A model generated the notes under the pieces. It had not been told where the DNA came from. It ran no database searches and saw only the letters and a list, made by a program, of their open reading frames with translations. Made by a program: the position numbers and the translations under genes. A DNA stretch of 64,000 bases from Tritrichomonas musculus (lineage: Eukaryota; Parabasalia; Tritrichomonadida; Tritrichomonadidae): NCBI GenBank assembly GCA_039105265.1, contig JAPFFF010000045.1, positions 372,001 through 436,000 of the forward strand, given 5' to 3'. Each line of letters opens with the position of its first letter. Position 1 is the stretch's first letter. This document shows, in pieces, positions 31,001 to 40,355 of the stretch.

Positions 31001-33142
31001 GAATTCAAAAACATGACACGAATGTCAAATCTTGGCTCGATTGATGTTGAACTTTTTAAGATTATCATGAACAATGTTGATGAGAATATTAGGAGCATCC
31101 TCTATGAAAGCATTCATGGGGCCATTTCGAATAAAAACAAGGAAGTTATTGAACTGATACTGAAAGAACAACGTCCTATTGGGAATGAATTAATTGAATC
31201 TATTAAAACAGATGATGTTGAAATTGTTGATTTGATCCTGAAATACAACAGTGATGCATCATTTGTGAACCAGAAAACTATGCAAGGACCAGCTTTTAAT
31301 GTTGCAGTACAGCAAAGAAACCTTGAAATTGTTAAACGTCTTCTTTGTGTTCCAGGAATTGATGTGAATTTATACAGCAATGACAACAAAATGGCACTTG
31401 GAGCCGCAGTTCTAAATGAAGATATAGAAATTATTGATGCAATTCTTGATTTTTATGAAAAGTCTGATGATCCAAACAATCTTGCACGATTGATTTCTGT
31501 GATTGAAATCATTCAAGAAGATTACTGCAGAGAAGATAAAGTAATGACTCCAATTGATTGGAAAATCATTGAACGATTTATAAAAATCAAGTCAATTGAT
31601 CCAAATTATTACTTAGTTGAAGCTTACTCAGTGACAGCTTTGCCATTCTTGAGCGTCGCTTGCTATGATGGTCAGATTGACATTGTTGAAGCATTGCTTG
31701 CCTTGGAAAATATTAATGTTAACATATATGATCCAAAATCATTTGATACGCCATTAATGTTTGCTTTAAATAGAAATAATCTGAAAATAGCAGAACTTCT
31801 TATTAAATATCCAAAAACAAATATAAACATGAGGAACATTAATGATGAATCGGCTTTAGCAATGGCTGTAAGAAAGAAACAAAAAGAAATAATTGATTTA
31901 CTTGTAAATGATGAAAAATTTGATCCATTTGAAAGTAGACTTAATTGTGCATTTATTTATGCAAGTAATGAAATTGCTGAACAATTAAGTTCATTAAGTT
32001 TTCTTGATGTGAATCAGTTTTATTTCAATCCAACGAAAAATATTAAAATTAATGCATTACATCATTCTGTTGAAATCAATGATGTTGATAAAATAGACAT
32101 GATAATTGGTCATCCATCATTTGATGTTTACAAGTCGCAAGTTAATAAAGCTCTTTTTATTGCAGCGAAAAGAAACAACATTAATGTTTTCCAAAAATTA
32201 ATTAAATTAATTGATAATAACACCAACATTTACAATGATAATAAAGTAAGTCTTATTTCATATGCAGCCATGGAATTAAGTGGTGACATTGTTGATGCTA
32301 TTATTAATGATGAACATTTTGATCCTAAAAGTGAACAAATTGTTGAATCATTTATTTGTTCTTATTCTAATTTGGCACTTGAAACAGATGAACAAATACA
32401 TGGAGGACTTTTTAATGCAGGTGGATTCATCGGAGGATTAAATAGATTTCAAATGAATCAAATTATTCCGATTTGGGAAACTAATCAAAGCATTCTTAAT
32501 CCAGAACTTTTAGAAGACAAATGTTCTATTATTGAAATGATGGAAAGATTGGTAAATTATGACAACGAACATGAACATTTGATCAAATTTGATAAATTGC
32601 TTCCAAAAGGAAAATCATTCTTCACAGCAATTTGTTCCGATTATTCAGATATCGGTGCTGTTTGCAACTTCCTAATTGAACATGGAGTTGATCCAAACAC
32701 ACCAGATAAAGATGGGATTTATCCACTTGAGCATGCAATCAACATTAACTCGCTTGATATGGTAACTTCTTTAGTGAACAATGAGAATATCAAATATCCA
32801 AAGTTGAGAAGAGGATCAACATATTTGCATCTTGCTGCAAGAGTTGATAAATCATCGATATTGTCATTTCTTCTCCAAAAGAATAAATTCGACATTAATT
32901 CTGTTGATGACCTCGGTGAAACACCGCTAATGTATGCTTGCAAATCACTCTGCATTGAAAATATTGATTTGCTGTTTAAAGATGAAAACATTGATTATCT
33001 GCATTGTAATAAAAATGGGAAAGATGCCTTGGATCTTTTTGTTCCTTTGTCACCAGATGAAAAGAAAACTATTAAACAAAGCAAAGATAGTTTTCATGAC
33101 ACTTTGGTCTCGGTAATTAATGCAATCATAACTCCTAAATAA
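28055..33142 (+). CDS. Large BTB-like/ankyrin-repeat protein, paralogue B
   Basis: A 1,695-residue intact protein with the same layout as 19692-24743: two BTB-like domains at about residues 57-145 and 200-290, a helical region, and DUF3447/ankyrin repeats to the end (GSTYLHLAARVDKSSILSFL; GETPLMYACKSLC). Five long DNA blocks are about 98-99 percent identical to paralogue A by eye (for example 28955-29496 against 20589-21130, 542 bp with no length difference, and 29615-29983 against 21240-21608), whereas the segments between them are perhaps 60-70 percent identical. That points to gene conversion or strong local constraint. Cytosolic scaffold is the safest reading. The ATG is supported by homology and an Inr 10 nt upstream. 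Confidence 0.85.
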   Translation: MYRYNLTLDLNSIVFVLRASYYDYTNKTYIVKKSEEPDNQKLFLLSKICNKDFFENMPKTFTISTKNSTLHFNIDLLKETSPVITKFIQDNPNSNNFTINLTDDENVLTKFEQLYQGKSIFFKEEDLSLLQRFTQILQIKNCPNCLKPKSLYTNEIDSDGKKIYSSVSILDKNFFASSVEIYKNGFISFLNRDEFKTFTITTKKKEYQCCIFGVYTSNVIRQILENDTTQKKFDYDFEDTDDEFQLICDFFNCKTVDITNENMDSLKEIAEDLQINCILQSIDNYINNYEKVTQRIDEQEEIIDKIDQLFDLLCNVKKYGVDKVKQQIVLSKWSKKERQVEELGAFIVQVIKGSFSLQREIAELVVGLNEESDDGNELKILLPFIVERLVTLYWPHPLPKEEVNDKNITRFSINAPMNDRINSETEEIINLTNKCVYSFIRLLYKRGAISKDDLYDKLKRYDLSNNALNAFFLPELIDIDPKKISEIESLAKTLKRSYVSGIKRHRIISLNFRSDRDTIKGHYYFWPRFAKNYLPDKIEMYEKMLDEMEPDDEMTKTIWKDDVDSLQRILSRDCKDMKTSVIPYNIFDDFEEEINLLNYSAFYGSIKCFKFLLLNQCEIDDNTFYYAVCGGNNEIIKIVDQQKIKADSHTEKSDEFKKVQYQNIATEKSFISFWFNYDFAFNDRFSSSFFYSSFENHVYDKYSDNLIQYHKFMNDNDIHFFVNCCNINNIIAPTIVMNKNNLFDWIFENKFVNDNKSGNDLKYIAFLSASCGNAHSLIALIDNGFYITKRIISNAARNGFYELTKFLLDLYDKKATSDSKSQDSNDSFDYKSIVHFGNLSIFKLFIKNMKQKNLEQALLHAIKMNYTKIVQYVFENLNKFDFKIDNDDFFGLALTYSIQTKHMFNLLFDIFKKLRPELFKMELFTDLLIQACLNSNLQVAEEITELILKENEKYDFTDAFFKASSSKSINICQYLLDKKVLVEFKNMTRMSNLGSIDVELFKIIMNNVDENIRSILYESIHGAISNKNKEVIELILKEQRPIGNELIESIKTDDVEIVDLILKYNSDASFVNQKTMQGPAFNVAVQQRNLEIVKRLLCVPGIDVNLYSNDNKMALGAAVLNEDIEIIDAILDFYEKSDDPNNLARLISVIEIIQEDYCREDKVMTPIDWKIIERFIKIKSIDPNYYLVEAYSVTALPFLSVACYDGQIDIVEALLALENINVNIYDPKSFDTPLMFALNRNNLKIAELLIKYPKTNINMRNINDESALAMAVRKKQKEIIDLLVNDEKFDPFESRLNCAFIYASNEIAEQLSSLSFLDVNQFYFNPTKNIKINALHHSVEINDVDKIDMIIGHPSFDVYKSQVNKALFIAAKRNNINVFQKLIKLIDNNTNIYNDNKVSLISYAAMELSGDIVDAIINDEHFDPKSEQIVESFICSYSNLALETDEQIHGGLFNAGGFIGGLNRFQMNQIIPIWETNQSILNPELLEDKCSIIEMMERLVNYDNEHEHLIKFDKLLPKGKSFFTAICSDYSDIGAVCNFLIEHGVDPNTPDKDGIYPLEHAININSLDMVTSLVNNENIKYPKLRRGSTYLHLAARVDKSSILSFLLQKNKFDINSVDDLGETPLMYACKSLCIENIDLLFKDENIDYLHCNKNGKDALDLFVPLSPDEKKTIKQSKDSFHDTLVSVINAIITPK

Positions 33143-33594
33143 TAAATTAAGATAAATAATACATATTAATTAAATTACTTTTATTTCCCTTATGTTGATT
33201 TTATTTCCCTTATGAAAATCTATATTTAAAATCTTTTTTCAGAAGAAGAGAATAATTTTTTTCTCATAAAAATCATATAGGTTATAATTATGTGAACTAT
33301 TGTTTATTTATAAACAGAATATTAATGAGAAATTGGTATTTAATCTCTAAAATCGCAAGGATCTGCTTAAAAAAGATATTAATTGATCTGGTTCATACTG
33401 ATCAACCTCTCAATTAAGTCTAAAAAATATAATTATGAGATAAATGAAGAATTAAATACACCATTAAAAACTATGAAAAAGCAGCCAATGCATTTGTTAT
33501 CGGAGTTAATCAAAATGATTTTGCATCAAAAATATTTTGCATTTGCTTTAGATCAAAAATAAAAAATAGATAAAGGGATAAAAAATACACTTTA
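33143..33594. other. Intergenic, decayed sequence
   Basis: No gene; weak coding-like words (KTMKKQPMHLLSELIKMI near 33470) may be relics. Confidence 0.3.
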
Positions 33595-33666
33595 ATCAAA
33601 AACTATAATACACCTTTGGTCAAAATTGAATTAAATTTCACCTTTGGGTGTCTTATCGTTTTTGAT
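33595..33666. mobile_element. 72-bp inverted-repeat element (MITE-like), copy 2
   Basis: Same family as 15563-15633 in the opposite orientation: outer ATCAAAAACTATAATAC and GTCTTATCGTTTTTGAT, shared core TCAAAATTGAATTAAATTTC. Some changes in the left end. Confidence 0.6.
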
Positions 33667-34299
33667 TTCAGTTTAAATTATTAATTGATAAATTTAGTAT
33701 TTAAATTTTCAAGATAATGAGAACTAGATTTGGCTTCTTTATTTCCATATTGTGGTATTTTTCTTTTAATGTTTTTAACTTCATCTTTGTTTAATGCAAG
33801 CAAGTTAAAATTGTTTTTTTCTAAGTTTTCAAGGTCCTTTGATTTGATATTATAAAAAAAAAAAATACCAAAAAGAAATTGTATTTTAACAAGTAATATT
33901 TACATTCAAAGGGAAAGATGATAAAGAAAATAAGTTTATTTAAGATTTTCATGACATAAAAATGAAAAATATTCTCTGCAAAAGCAAGGCCACTTCTGGT
34001 TTGGTATGGCAAAAAAAGATTCTCTTTTAGATTTTCCCAATATTTAACATATAAAATATATTTAATAAAATGGTTTATCAAATTCCGGTACTTCTCAAAA
34101 AATTGGGGAATTTGGGCCATGGAAAATTTTCAATTGTTTTGAATGAATAAAAAAATAAATTTTTTGAGGCTTTCAAAAAGAGAAAAATAAAAAAAGCAAA
34201 CTTGCAAACCTTTTCATATGGTTTTCTTAATGTTTACTATCATTCAAAAAAGTGTTTTTTTTTTTTTTTTTTTTTTTTTTCCTTTATTAAAAACGAAAT
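33667..34299. other. Intergenic
   Basis: No supported gene. A 99-codon minus frame (33821-34120) has no start context or family signature. A poly-T run lies at 34256-34280. Confidence 0.35.
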
Positions 34300-35166
34300 T
34301 TAGAAGAATTTTTGCTTGTAGCTGTTAATCATTTCAGAAAGTTGAGCCTGTTCTGAATTATTTAAATCAAAGAGACCAAAATGAGCTTTTTCAATCTTTT
34401 GGCAAATATCTTTGAAACTTGGTCTATCTTCAGGATTATGATTCCAGCACAAATCAATAATTTCTCTTGAGAGATTTGTAAAATTATCTGGTATTTTTGC
34501 TTTTCTGCCTGACATGAAATCTTGTACGGAAAAGTGTGGCAAATTTCCTTCATTTAAGAGGTAGAACAGTGTAACGCCAAATGAATAAACATCACTCTTT
34601 TCATCTATTTTGGAATCTTCGCTAATTACCTCTGGGGCCATAAATCTCATTGTTCCAACTCCATAATCATAATCATTATCTGGGGAAAATAGTTCGGAGA
34701 CGCTGAAATTAGAGATCTTGATCAGGGAATCTTGCCCTATTAAAATATTTGATGGCTTCAAGTCACGGTAAAGTATTTGTTTCTTATGGATATATTTCAT
34801 CGCTACTGAAATTTGATAGATTGCAAAGGAAATGTCCACTTTTGTAAGGGTTTTGTGTATTATCTCTTTTTCTATACTCGTTGGGCAATATTCCATAAGG
34901 AAATATGGTGCTTTTTTTTCAGATCCAAAGAAAATTCCATAAACTTTGAGGATATTAGGATGATGTAGCATAGCCATCATTTCATACTGACTCATGAAGC
35001 TTCTAATGGTTTGAATATTAGATTCTTTTAAAACCTTTAATGCTAAGATGGTTCCATCGGGCTTTGATACCTTATAAATAGTTGATTTTTCTGATTTGTG
35101 AATATCTTCAATAATTTGTAAACTGTTTATATATTCTTCATCAAGAATATTAATTGAGTCGCCCAT
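34300..35166 (-). CDS. TKL-family kinase, probable pseudokinase
   Basis: A 288-residue protein, almost all kinase domain. The beta-3 lysine is in LALKVLKES (K44), the catalytic loop YRDLKPSN (133-140) keeps the Asp, the APE motif is at 177-179, and the C-lobe ends LCWNHNPEDRPSF, the same signature as the fragment at 2557-2847. Two key features are altered: the glycine-rich loop (residues 20-31, EDIHKSEKSTIY) has no glycine, and DFG is replaced by NFS (153-155), losing the magnesium-binding Asp. Activity is therefore doubtful; it may act as an allosteric scaffold. No membrane segment. The ATG at 35166 is the only sensible start. Other domains seen in larger family members are absent. Confidence 0.85.
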   Translation of the reverse strand: MGDSINILDEEYINSLQIIEDIHKSEKSTIYKVSKPDGTILALKVLKESNIQTIRSFMSQYEMMAMLHHPNILKVYGIFFGSEKKAPYFLMEYCPTSIEKEIIHKTLTKVDISFAIYQISVAMKYIHKKQILYRDLKPSNILIGQDSLIKISNFSVSELFSPDNDYDYGVGTMRFMAPEVISEDSKIDEKSDVYSFGVTLFYLLNEGNLPHFSVQDFMSGRKAKIPDNFTNLSREIIDLCWNHNPEDRPSFKDICQKIEKAHFGLFDLNNSEQAQLSEMINSYKQKFF

Positions 35167-35537
35167 TTAAAAATGGAAAATTTGTCATTTTTATACAAAA
35201 CCGCATAAAAACCGTTTATCATTTTTTATTGGTCATAATAAATAAAATATATCTTTAAAATAAAATAAATTATTGATGTCATATTTCTAATTTATTTTTT
35301 TCACCTTATTATGAATAATATAATTAGTATTTTGTTCCAAAATTTAATAAATGATTCCAAAATATTAATGATTTATATAATGGAAAATAAAAATTAAATG
35401 TATTCTTACTAAGTCTGGTACTGAATAAGCAAATGAGATTTTTTAATAAAATATTTTCGTAAATAAATTGTACCAAAATGCTTTGATATGCATATTTAAC
35501 ATTGGAAAAAATGTGCAATAAAATGCTTTGTTTCTAT
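35167..35537. other. Intergenic, AT-rich
   Basis: Nothing recognised. Confidence 0.4.
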
Positions 35538-36240
35538 TCATCCGACTTTTATTTCATCGTTGAAATTGAGTATGATTAATTCTGCTGTAAAATTAATGCA
35601 TACAGAAGGCAAAGATGATACTTGTTGTTTAAGAGTCAATAAATCAAATTGATGAGCATCGTAATAATGATATCTAAAAGATTTGGTTTCACCAGGATAA
35701 GAATAAGATTTTCTATTGAAATCCAGGTCAGCAAGGTGGAGACACAACTCCAGATACAACGACTCCATCAATTAGTGATTTCTCAGGATCAATATTTTGA
35801 TATAATTCTTCATCATCAAAATAAATTTCGTGAAATGCTTTTACAGCAACACGAATACTCTCAAAATATTGACGTTTTGGTGGTTTAAGTAAACGGATAA
35901 TCTCATTCAATGTTAAACCATTCCACCATGAAAAATTAGATGATTTATCATCAATAATATTTTCGTTTTTATTCTCTGAAATTGGTACGAATTGAAATTG
36001 TTTTGAATCGAATCCATTTTGTATGAAAATTGATGTCATTTCGTTTTTAATTTCATTGAATCGCTCTTCACTGTATTTGACAAATTCATCATCCATTTGA
36101 TCAACTACAATAATAACAGATTTTATTTGAAAATAATGCAAGCACAAAATCATATCATTTACAGAACAATTTTCAGCAAAAAATTGTTCATCATTTTTTT
36201 TGTTGCATCAATGAATAGAAACACGACATCACAGGTGAAC
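35538..36240 (-). pseudogene. Elongation factor 1-alpha-like gene, remnant
   Basis: Pieces in different frames follow the order of a translational GTPase of the EF-1alpha/Hbs1/eRF3 group. CDVVFLFIDAT near 36225 corresponds to the A-D-x-x-x-L-V-V-x-A-x strand. Then SVIIVVDQMDDEFVKYSEERF corresponds to the NKMD motif region (here DQMD), followed by QFVPISENKNENIIDDKSSN and FSWWNGLTLNEIIRLLKPPK. Domain 2 fragments come next (VVVSGVV), then CINFTAELIILNFNDEIKV, matching the F-T-A-Q-V-I-V-L-N-H strand of domain 3. The G1 P-loop end is not found upstream. Divergence from a normal EF-1alpha suggests an old paralogue rather than a recent copy. Several frame breaks. Confidence 0.7.
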
Positions 36241-36299
36241 AAATGTTTAATATATGCTGTGATTCTTTTATACATACAACAAGACTCTTTATTTATTTT

Positions 36300-36405
36300 A
36301 TAAGGATTCTCTTCAAAGAGCTTTGGATACTTATGATAACTATCCTGGCTTCGGCATTTTCCTCATTGAAGAAAATTATACAACAAGACTCTTTATTCTT
36401 TTATT
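36300..36405. repeat. Short direct repeat
   Basis: ATACAACAAGACTCTTTATT occurs at about 36275 and again at about 36377, bracketing possible eroded coding sequence. Confidence 0.4.
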
Positions 36406-36699
36406 TTATAAGCTTTCTAATTGTTTATAATGTTTGCGAACGCTGACGAATAAAACAACATTAATGAATTCATATTCAATTTTGAAATCAAGGCACTTAT
36501 TGTATGCAAGAAGTCCAAAATTAGTTGTTTTGGTAAAATCAACTTGAAAATCTGTTAATTCATCACATTCATCAAAAGCATATGAAACAATTTCAGTAAC
36601 TGAAGGTGGGATTGTTACATGATTCAATGATTTACAGTTTGAAAATGCATATTCACATATATATGTCACTGATAATGGTATTATAACTTCTCTAAACAA
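36406..36699 (-). pseudogene. BspA-type LRR fragment
   Basis: Ninety-seven codons beginning with two clear BspA/LRR_5 repeats (VIIPLSVTYICEYAFSNC, then KSLNHVTIPPSVTEIVSYAF), followed by a tail without repeats. There is no normal N-terminus and the frame closes just upstream, so it is probably the 3' end of a former BspA gene. It lies on the same strand as the large BspA gene at 37160-40117. Confidence 0.6.
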
Positions 36700-36844
36700 T
36701 TATACATTAATTATACATTATTTTACCTGTAAAAATAAATATCTAAATTTGAAATAAATTGGTTAACCAAAGGTAGTTTCATCGCACCTCTGGCAAATGA
36801 TGAAGTTTGTTTATAATGAAAAATAACATATAGGTAGACTCGAA

Positions 36845-37095
36845 CTTGATTGATGAAAAAGTCAGGTTAATTATTCTAAGTCTAAAAGTGTGTGATTAAA
36901 AAATCACTGAAATGTCCATAAGTCCAAAAGGTCGTGAATAAAAATTCAACAAAATATCCGAAAGTCTAAAATAATATATCTCAAAAAATCATTTTTATTT
37001 TCTCAAAGTCTAAAATCGCTGTGATGAAAAAGTCACATTATTATATCTATGTCTAAAACTCTTTTGATGAAAAAGTCTTTGAAATATATTATGAA
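36845..37095. repeat. Degenerate tandem repeat, about 55 bp x 5
   Basis: Each unit contains an [A/G]AGTC[TC][AC]AAA word and a [TG]TGATGAAAAAGTCA word (about 36857, 37031, 37066, with variants between). It lies on the 3' side of the BspA gene. No coding. Confidence 0.5.
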
Positions 37096-37159
37096 TTCCC
37101 ATTTTTTATATAAATAAGTCAATCTGTCAAATTCAAATATGATTCATTCAAAGATATCT

Positions 37160-40117
37160 TTATTTTTTTTCAAAAAATGATTGAGAAGAATAAAAAAATG
37201 ATTTAATTAACTTGTTTGGAACCATGATTGCATCAAGTTTTGTTGAATGAAACGGGTTTTTTCCAAATGATTTGATTTCAGAATATTCATCAATTTCAAC
37301 AATTTGAAGTATTTTACAATCAGCAAAAGCAAAATTGTCAATTTTAACAACTTTTGACGGAACAGCAAAGCTTGCAAGTTTTGAAAAAGCGAATGCATAT
37401 TCACCAATTATTTTCAATTGTGAATCGTAATGAAATTGAATAAATTTCAAATTTTTACAACTGTAAAATGAATAAGGTTTAATTTCGGTTACAGATGATG
37501 GAATTGTTATACTTTCAATTGAAGATTCACTGAAAGCAAAGTTGTTAATTGCCGATAATTGAGAATTCTTTTCAAATTCAACTGTTTTTATTTGTAAACA
37601 ATAATTGAATGAGTAATTGGCAAAATATTTGATAAAAGAAGGAATGATTACATTCTTAATATCACGTCTTGCAAAGAGAAGAATATCATAATTGTCACTT
37701 TTTATGTCAGTTTTCATAATGATGAATTTATCATCATAATATGAAATGTTCCTTGAATAACATTCATGGATTTTAATATTATTCAATTTCAATGTCCTAA
37801 AGCACCAATCTGATTCAAATTTTCTTACACTGGATGGAATTGTTAGATATTCGAGTGGACAGTTTGTAAACACGCTTTTTCCAATTACTCTAAGTTCTGA
37901 ATCACATGGAAATTCAACTGTTTTCAATTGTGGGCAACCAGAAAAAGTATGAAATTTGATGATTCGAAGACTTGAAGGAAAAGAAATTTTTTCAATAGAA
38001 GTGAAACCAAATGCATAATCTTTGATTATTTTTAATTTAGAATTTTCTTCGAATTCTATTTCTCTTAGTTTCTTGCATGAAACAAAAGAATTATTTTCTA
38101 TTTCTTTAAGATTCTTAGGAATAAATACTCGTTCAATTGATGAATAAGTAAACGAGTTTTTGTCGATGCATTGAATTTTAGAATCCTTTAAAAAGTCAAC
38201 ATTTTTTAGTTTGGAACAGAAATTAAACGAATATGGAGAAATTCTTGTTATGAATGATGGAATTGTAACATTTTCAATATCACGACGAGCAAAAAGAAGA
38301 ACATCATAAATATCACTGCCAAGATTAGATTTACCAATGATAAATTTATCATCGTAATAAATGATGTTCTTTTCATCACACTCAATTATTGTAATGTCAT
38401 TCAATTCGTAGGTTCTATCACACCATTCATATTCAAACTGAGAAGCACTTGATGGAATTGAGAGACTTTTAAGCGTTGAATCTTTGAAGGCAGAATTTCC
38501 AATTGACTGAAGCTTTGATTCAACAGCAACATTTTTAAGTTGAGTACAATCTGAAAAAGCATATGAGCCTATTTTTATTAATTGCGGAAATGTTATGCTC
38601 TTAACTGATGAAGCGGAAAAAGATCGAGTTCCGATCTCTTCAAGTTCAGAATTTTTATGGAAATTTATATGTTTCAATCTGCTGCAAGAATTGAATGCAC
38701 TTTCACCAATACATTTTACATGCTTCGGAATAGTTATGGTCTCAATCGTAGAGGGAGAAAACGATGAGTATCCAATGACTTCGAGTTCAGAATCCTCCAA
38801 AAAATCAACGTTTTTCAATTTGGAGCACGATTCGAATGAATATGGCGCAATTTTCTTTATAAAAGAAGGAATTGTGGCATTTTGAATATCACGGCGAACA
38901 AAATAAAGAACATCAAAAATGTCACTTTTTGGATTTGACCTTCCAATGATGAATTTGTTATCGTAATAAATGATGTTTTTTGTGTCACTTTCGGTTATTG
39001 AAATCTCTTTCAAATTTCTCATCCCACAGCACCATCCATCTTTCAATTCTTCAACGCTAGATGGAATTGAAATGCTCTCAACACTACAGTTAAAAAATGC
39101 ATTGCTCTCTATTGTCTTTAATTCTGACTTGTGATGTGAAAAAATGATATTTTTAAGGTTTATGCAATATAAAAAAGTGTGTTTGCTGACAGTTTTAACT
39201 GTCGCTGGTATTGTTATCTCTTCAATTGATGATGATGTAAAGACGGATTCTTCAATTGTTTCTAATTTTGAATCATCTGTAAAATAAACGTTCAACAACT
39301 TGGTGCAATTACGAAAGGCTTCTTTCCCTATTTTTTTGACATTGGATGGAATCGTGATACTCTTGATTGATGAGTGTGAGAACGCTGAATTTTCAATCAA
39401 TCTAATTTCTGAATCTTCTGGGAATTCAATTAACTTAACTTTTTGACTTTTTGAGAAGGAGTTCTCAAAAATAATTGTAACACGATAATCATCATTTCCA
39501 TGTCTGATTGTTTTGGGAATAAAATATTTTTCCTGAGAATCGTCATGACCAATTATTCCGGCTTCTTTGGTTTCTTCATTTAGAACAAAAATGAGACCGT
39601 TTTCTTTCAATTTTTTCCGACAATTCAATGAAATAAATTTTGAGTTGCCTTTAATGCAGGCTGAAAGAATTTGGTCTTTAATCTGGTCATTTTCAAATAG
39701 TGAACCAACTTTATTGTATGTAAATAAATAAGATATGTTGATATTGTATTGCTTAATGGTTGAATTCTTTTTTTCAATTTGTAAATTATAACTTTTTTGA
39801 TTTGCGAGAAGTCGGACGTTACTAATATAATTATTTTTATATATATCTATGATATCTTCCATCCTTTCGAATTCAGAACTTAATAATTCGTATTCTATTA
39901 TATTTTTTTGTTGAAAATCTGGAATTTTTCCTGTTGTCCAGTGATCAATAAATGACTGAAAAACATTTTCGCTGACCTTTGATTTAACTTTATATATCTT
40001 CTTTGTGTTTAAAATATGTAATATATTTGGATTTACATTATATAATGTTGGAAATATAACTGGAATAACAAATACTTTGTTATTCATAATCAAATCAAAA
40101 CTTTTAGCTTCTTGCAT
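37160..40117 (-). CDS. BspA-type leucine-rich repeat protein (985 aa)
   Basis: An intact 985-residue BspA-like protein. The first ~190 residues lack LRRs and include a BTB-like region (FVIPVIFPTLYNVNPNILHI, then ENVFQSFIDHWTTGKIPDF). From about 205 onward are about 30 LRR_5 repeats of 23 residues with I-P-x-x-[VI]-x-x-I-x-x-x-[AS]-F. Three longer super-repeats stand out, each with a conserved insert of the form WC-x-(13,16)-[I/V]-x-x-x-N-I-x-Y-Y-D-[ND]-K-F-I-I and RRDI-x-N-x-x-IPSFI. BspA proteins are the largest trichomonad surface or secreted family and bind host or microbial partners, but this one has no signal peptide or C-terminal membrane segment, so it is probably cytosolic. ATG at 40117; no initiator seen nearby. 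Confidence 0.85.
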   Translation of the reverse strand: MQEAKSFDLIMNNKVFVIPVIFPTLYNVNPNILHILNTKKIYKVKSKVSENVFQSFIDHWTTGKIPDFQQKNIIEYELLSSEFERMEDIIDIYKNNYISNVRLLANQKSYNLQIEKKNSTIKQYNINISYLFTYNKVGSLFENDQIKDQILSACIKGNSKFISLNCRKKLKENGLIFVLNEETKEAGIIGHDDSQEKYFIPKTIRHGNDDYRVTIIFENSFSKSQKVKLIEFPEDSEIRLIENSAFSHSSIKSITIPSNVKKIGKEAFRNCTKLLNVYFTDDSKLETIEESVFTSSSIEEITIPATVKTVSKHTFLYCINLKNIIFSHHKSELKTIESNAFFNCSVESISIPSSVEELKDGWCCGMRNLKEISITESDTKNIIYYDNKFIIGRSNPKSDIFDVLYFVRRDIQNATIPSFIKKIAPYSFESCSKLKNVDFLEDSELEVIGYSSFSPSTIETITIPKHVKCIGESAFNSCSRLKHINFHKNSELEEIGTRSFSASSVKSITFPQLIKIGSYAFSDCTQLKNVAVESKLQSIGNSAFKDSTLKSLSIPSSASQFEYEWCDRTYELNDITIIECDEKNIIYYDDKFIIGKSNLGSDIYDVLLFARRDIENVTIPSFITRISPYSFNFCSKLKNVDFLKDSKIQCIDKNSFTYSSIERVFIPKNLKEIENNSFVSCKKLREIEFEENSKLKIIKDYAFGFTSIEKISFPSSLRIIKFHTFSGCPQLKTVEFPCDSELRVIGKSVFTNCPLEYLTIPSSVRKFESDWCFRTLKLNNIKIHECYSRNISYYDDKFIIMKTDIKSDNYDILLFARRDIKNVIIPSFIKYFANYSFNYCLQIKTVEFEKNSQLSAINNFAFSESSIESITIPSSVTEIKPYSFYSCKNLKFIQFHYDSQLKIIGEYAFAFSKLASFAVPSKVVKIDNFAFADCKILQIVEIDEYSEIKSFGKNPFHSTKLDAIMVPNKLIKSFFYSSQSFFEKK

Positions 40118-40355
40118 CTTTTTTTATTACAATAAAGCTTTGCTTTTTGGGAAGTGGAAATTTTCTTAAGAAAATTGAATGGAAAAAATGATCGTTTTCG
40201 GAAAAATATTTTTTTAAAAAATTGCAGCATTCACTATATTTAAAAAGGTTCAAAATTGGTTTATAAAGCTACTAGATATTTTTTGCTTTATTTGAACAGT
40301 TAAATTTTTGAAACGATAATTTTTGCATTTGATAAGATATTCGGGAAAAAAAAAT

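Noticed and set aside
33821-34120. 99-codon minus-strand ORF
   Set aside because: Phe-rich low-complexity tail, no family signature, no start context.
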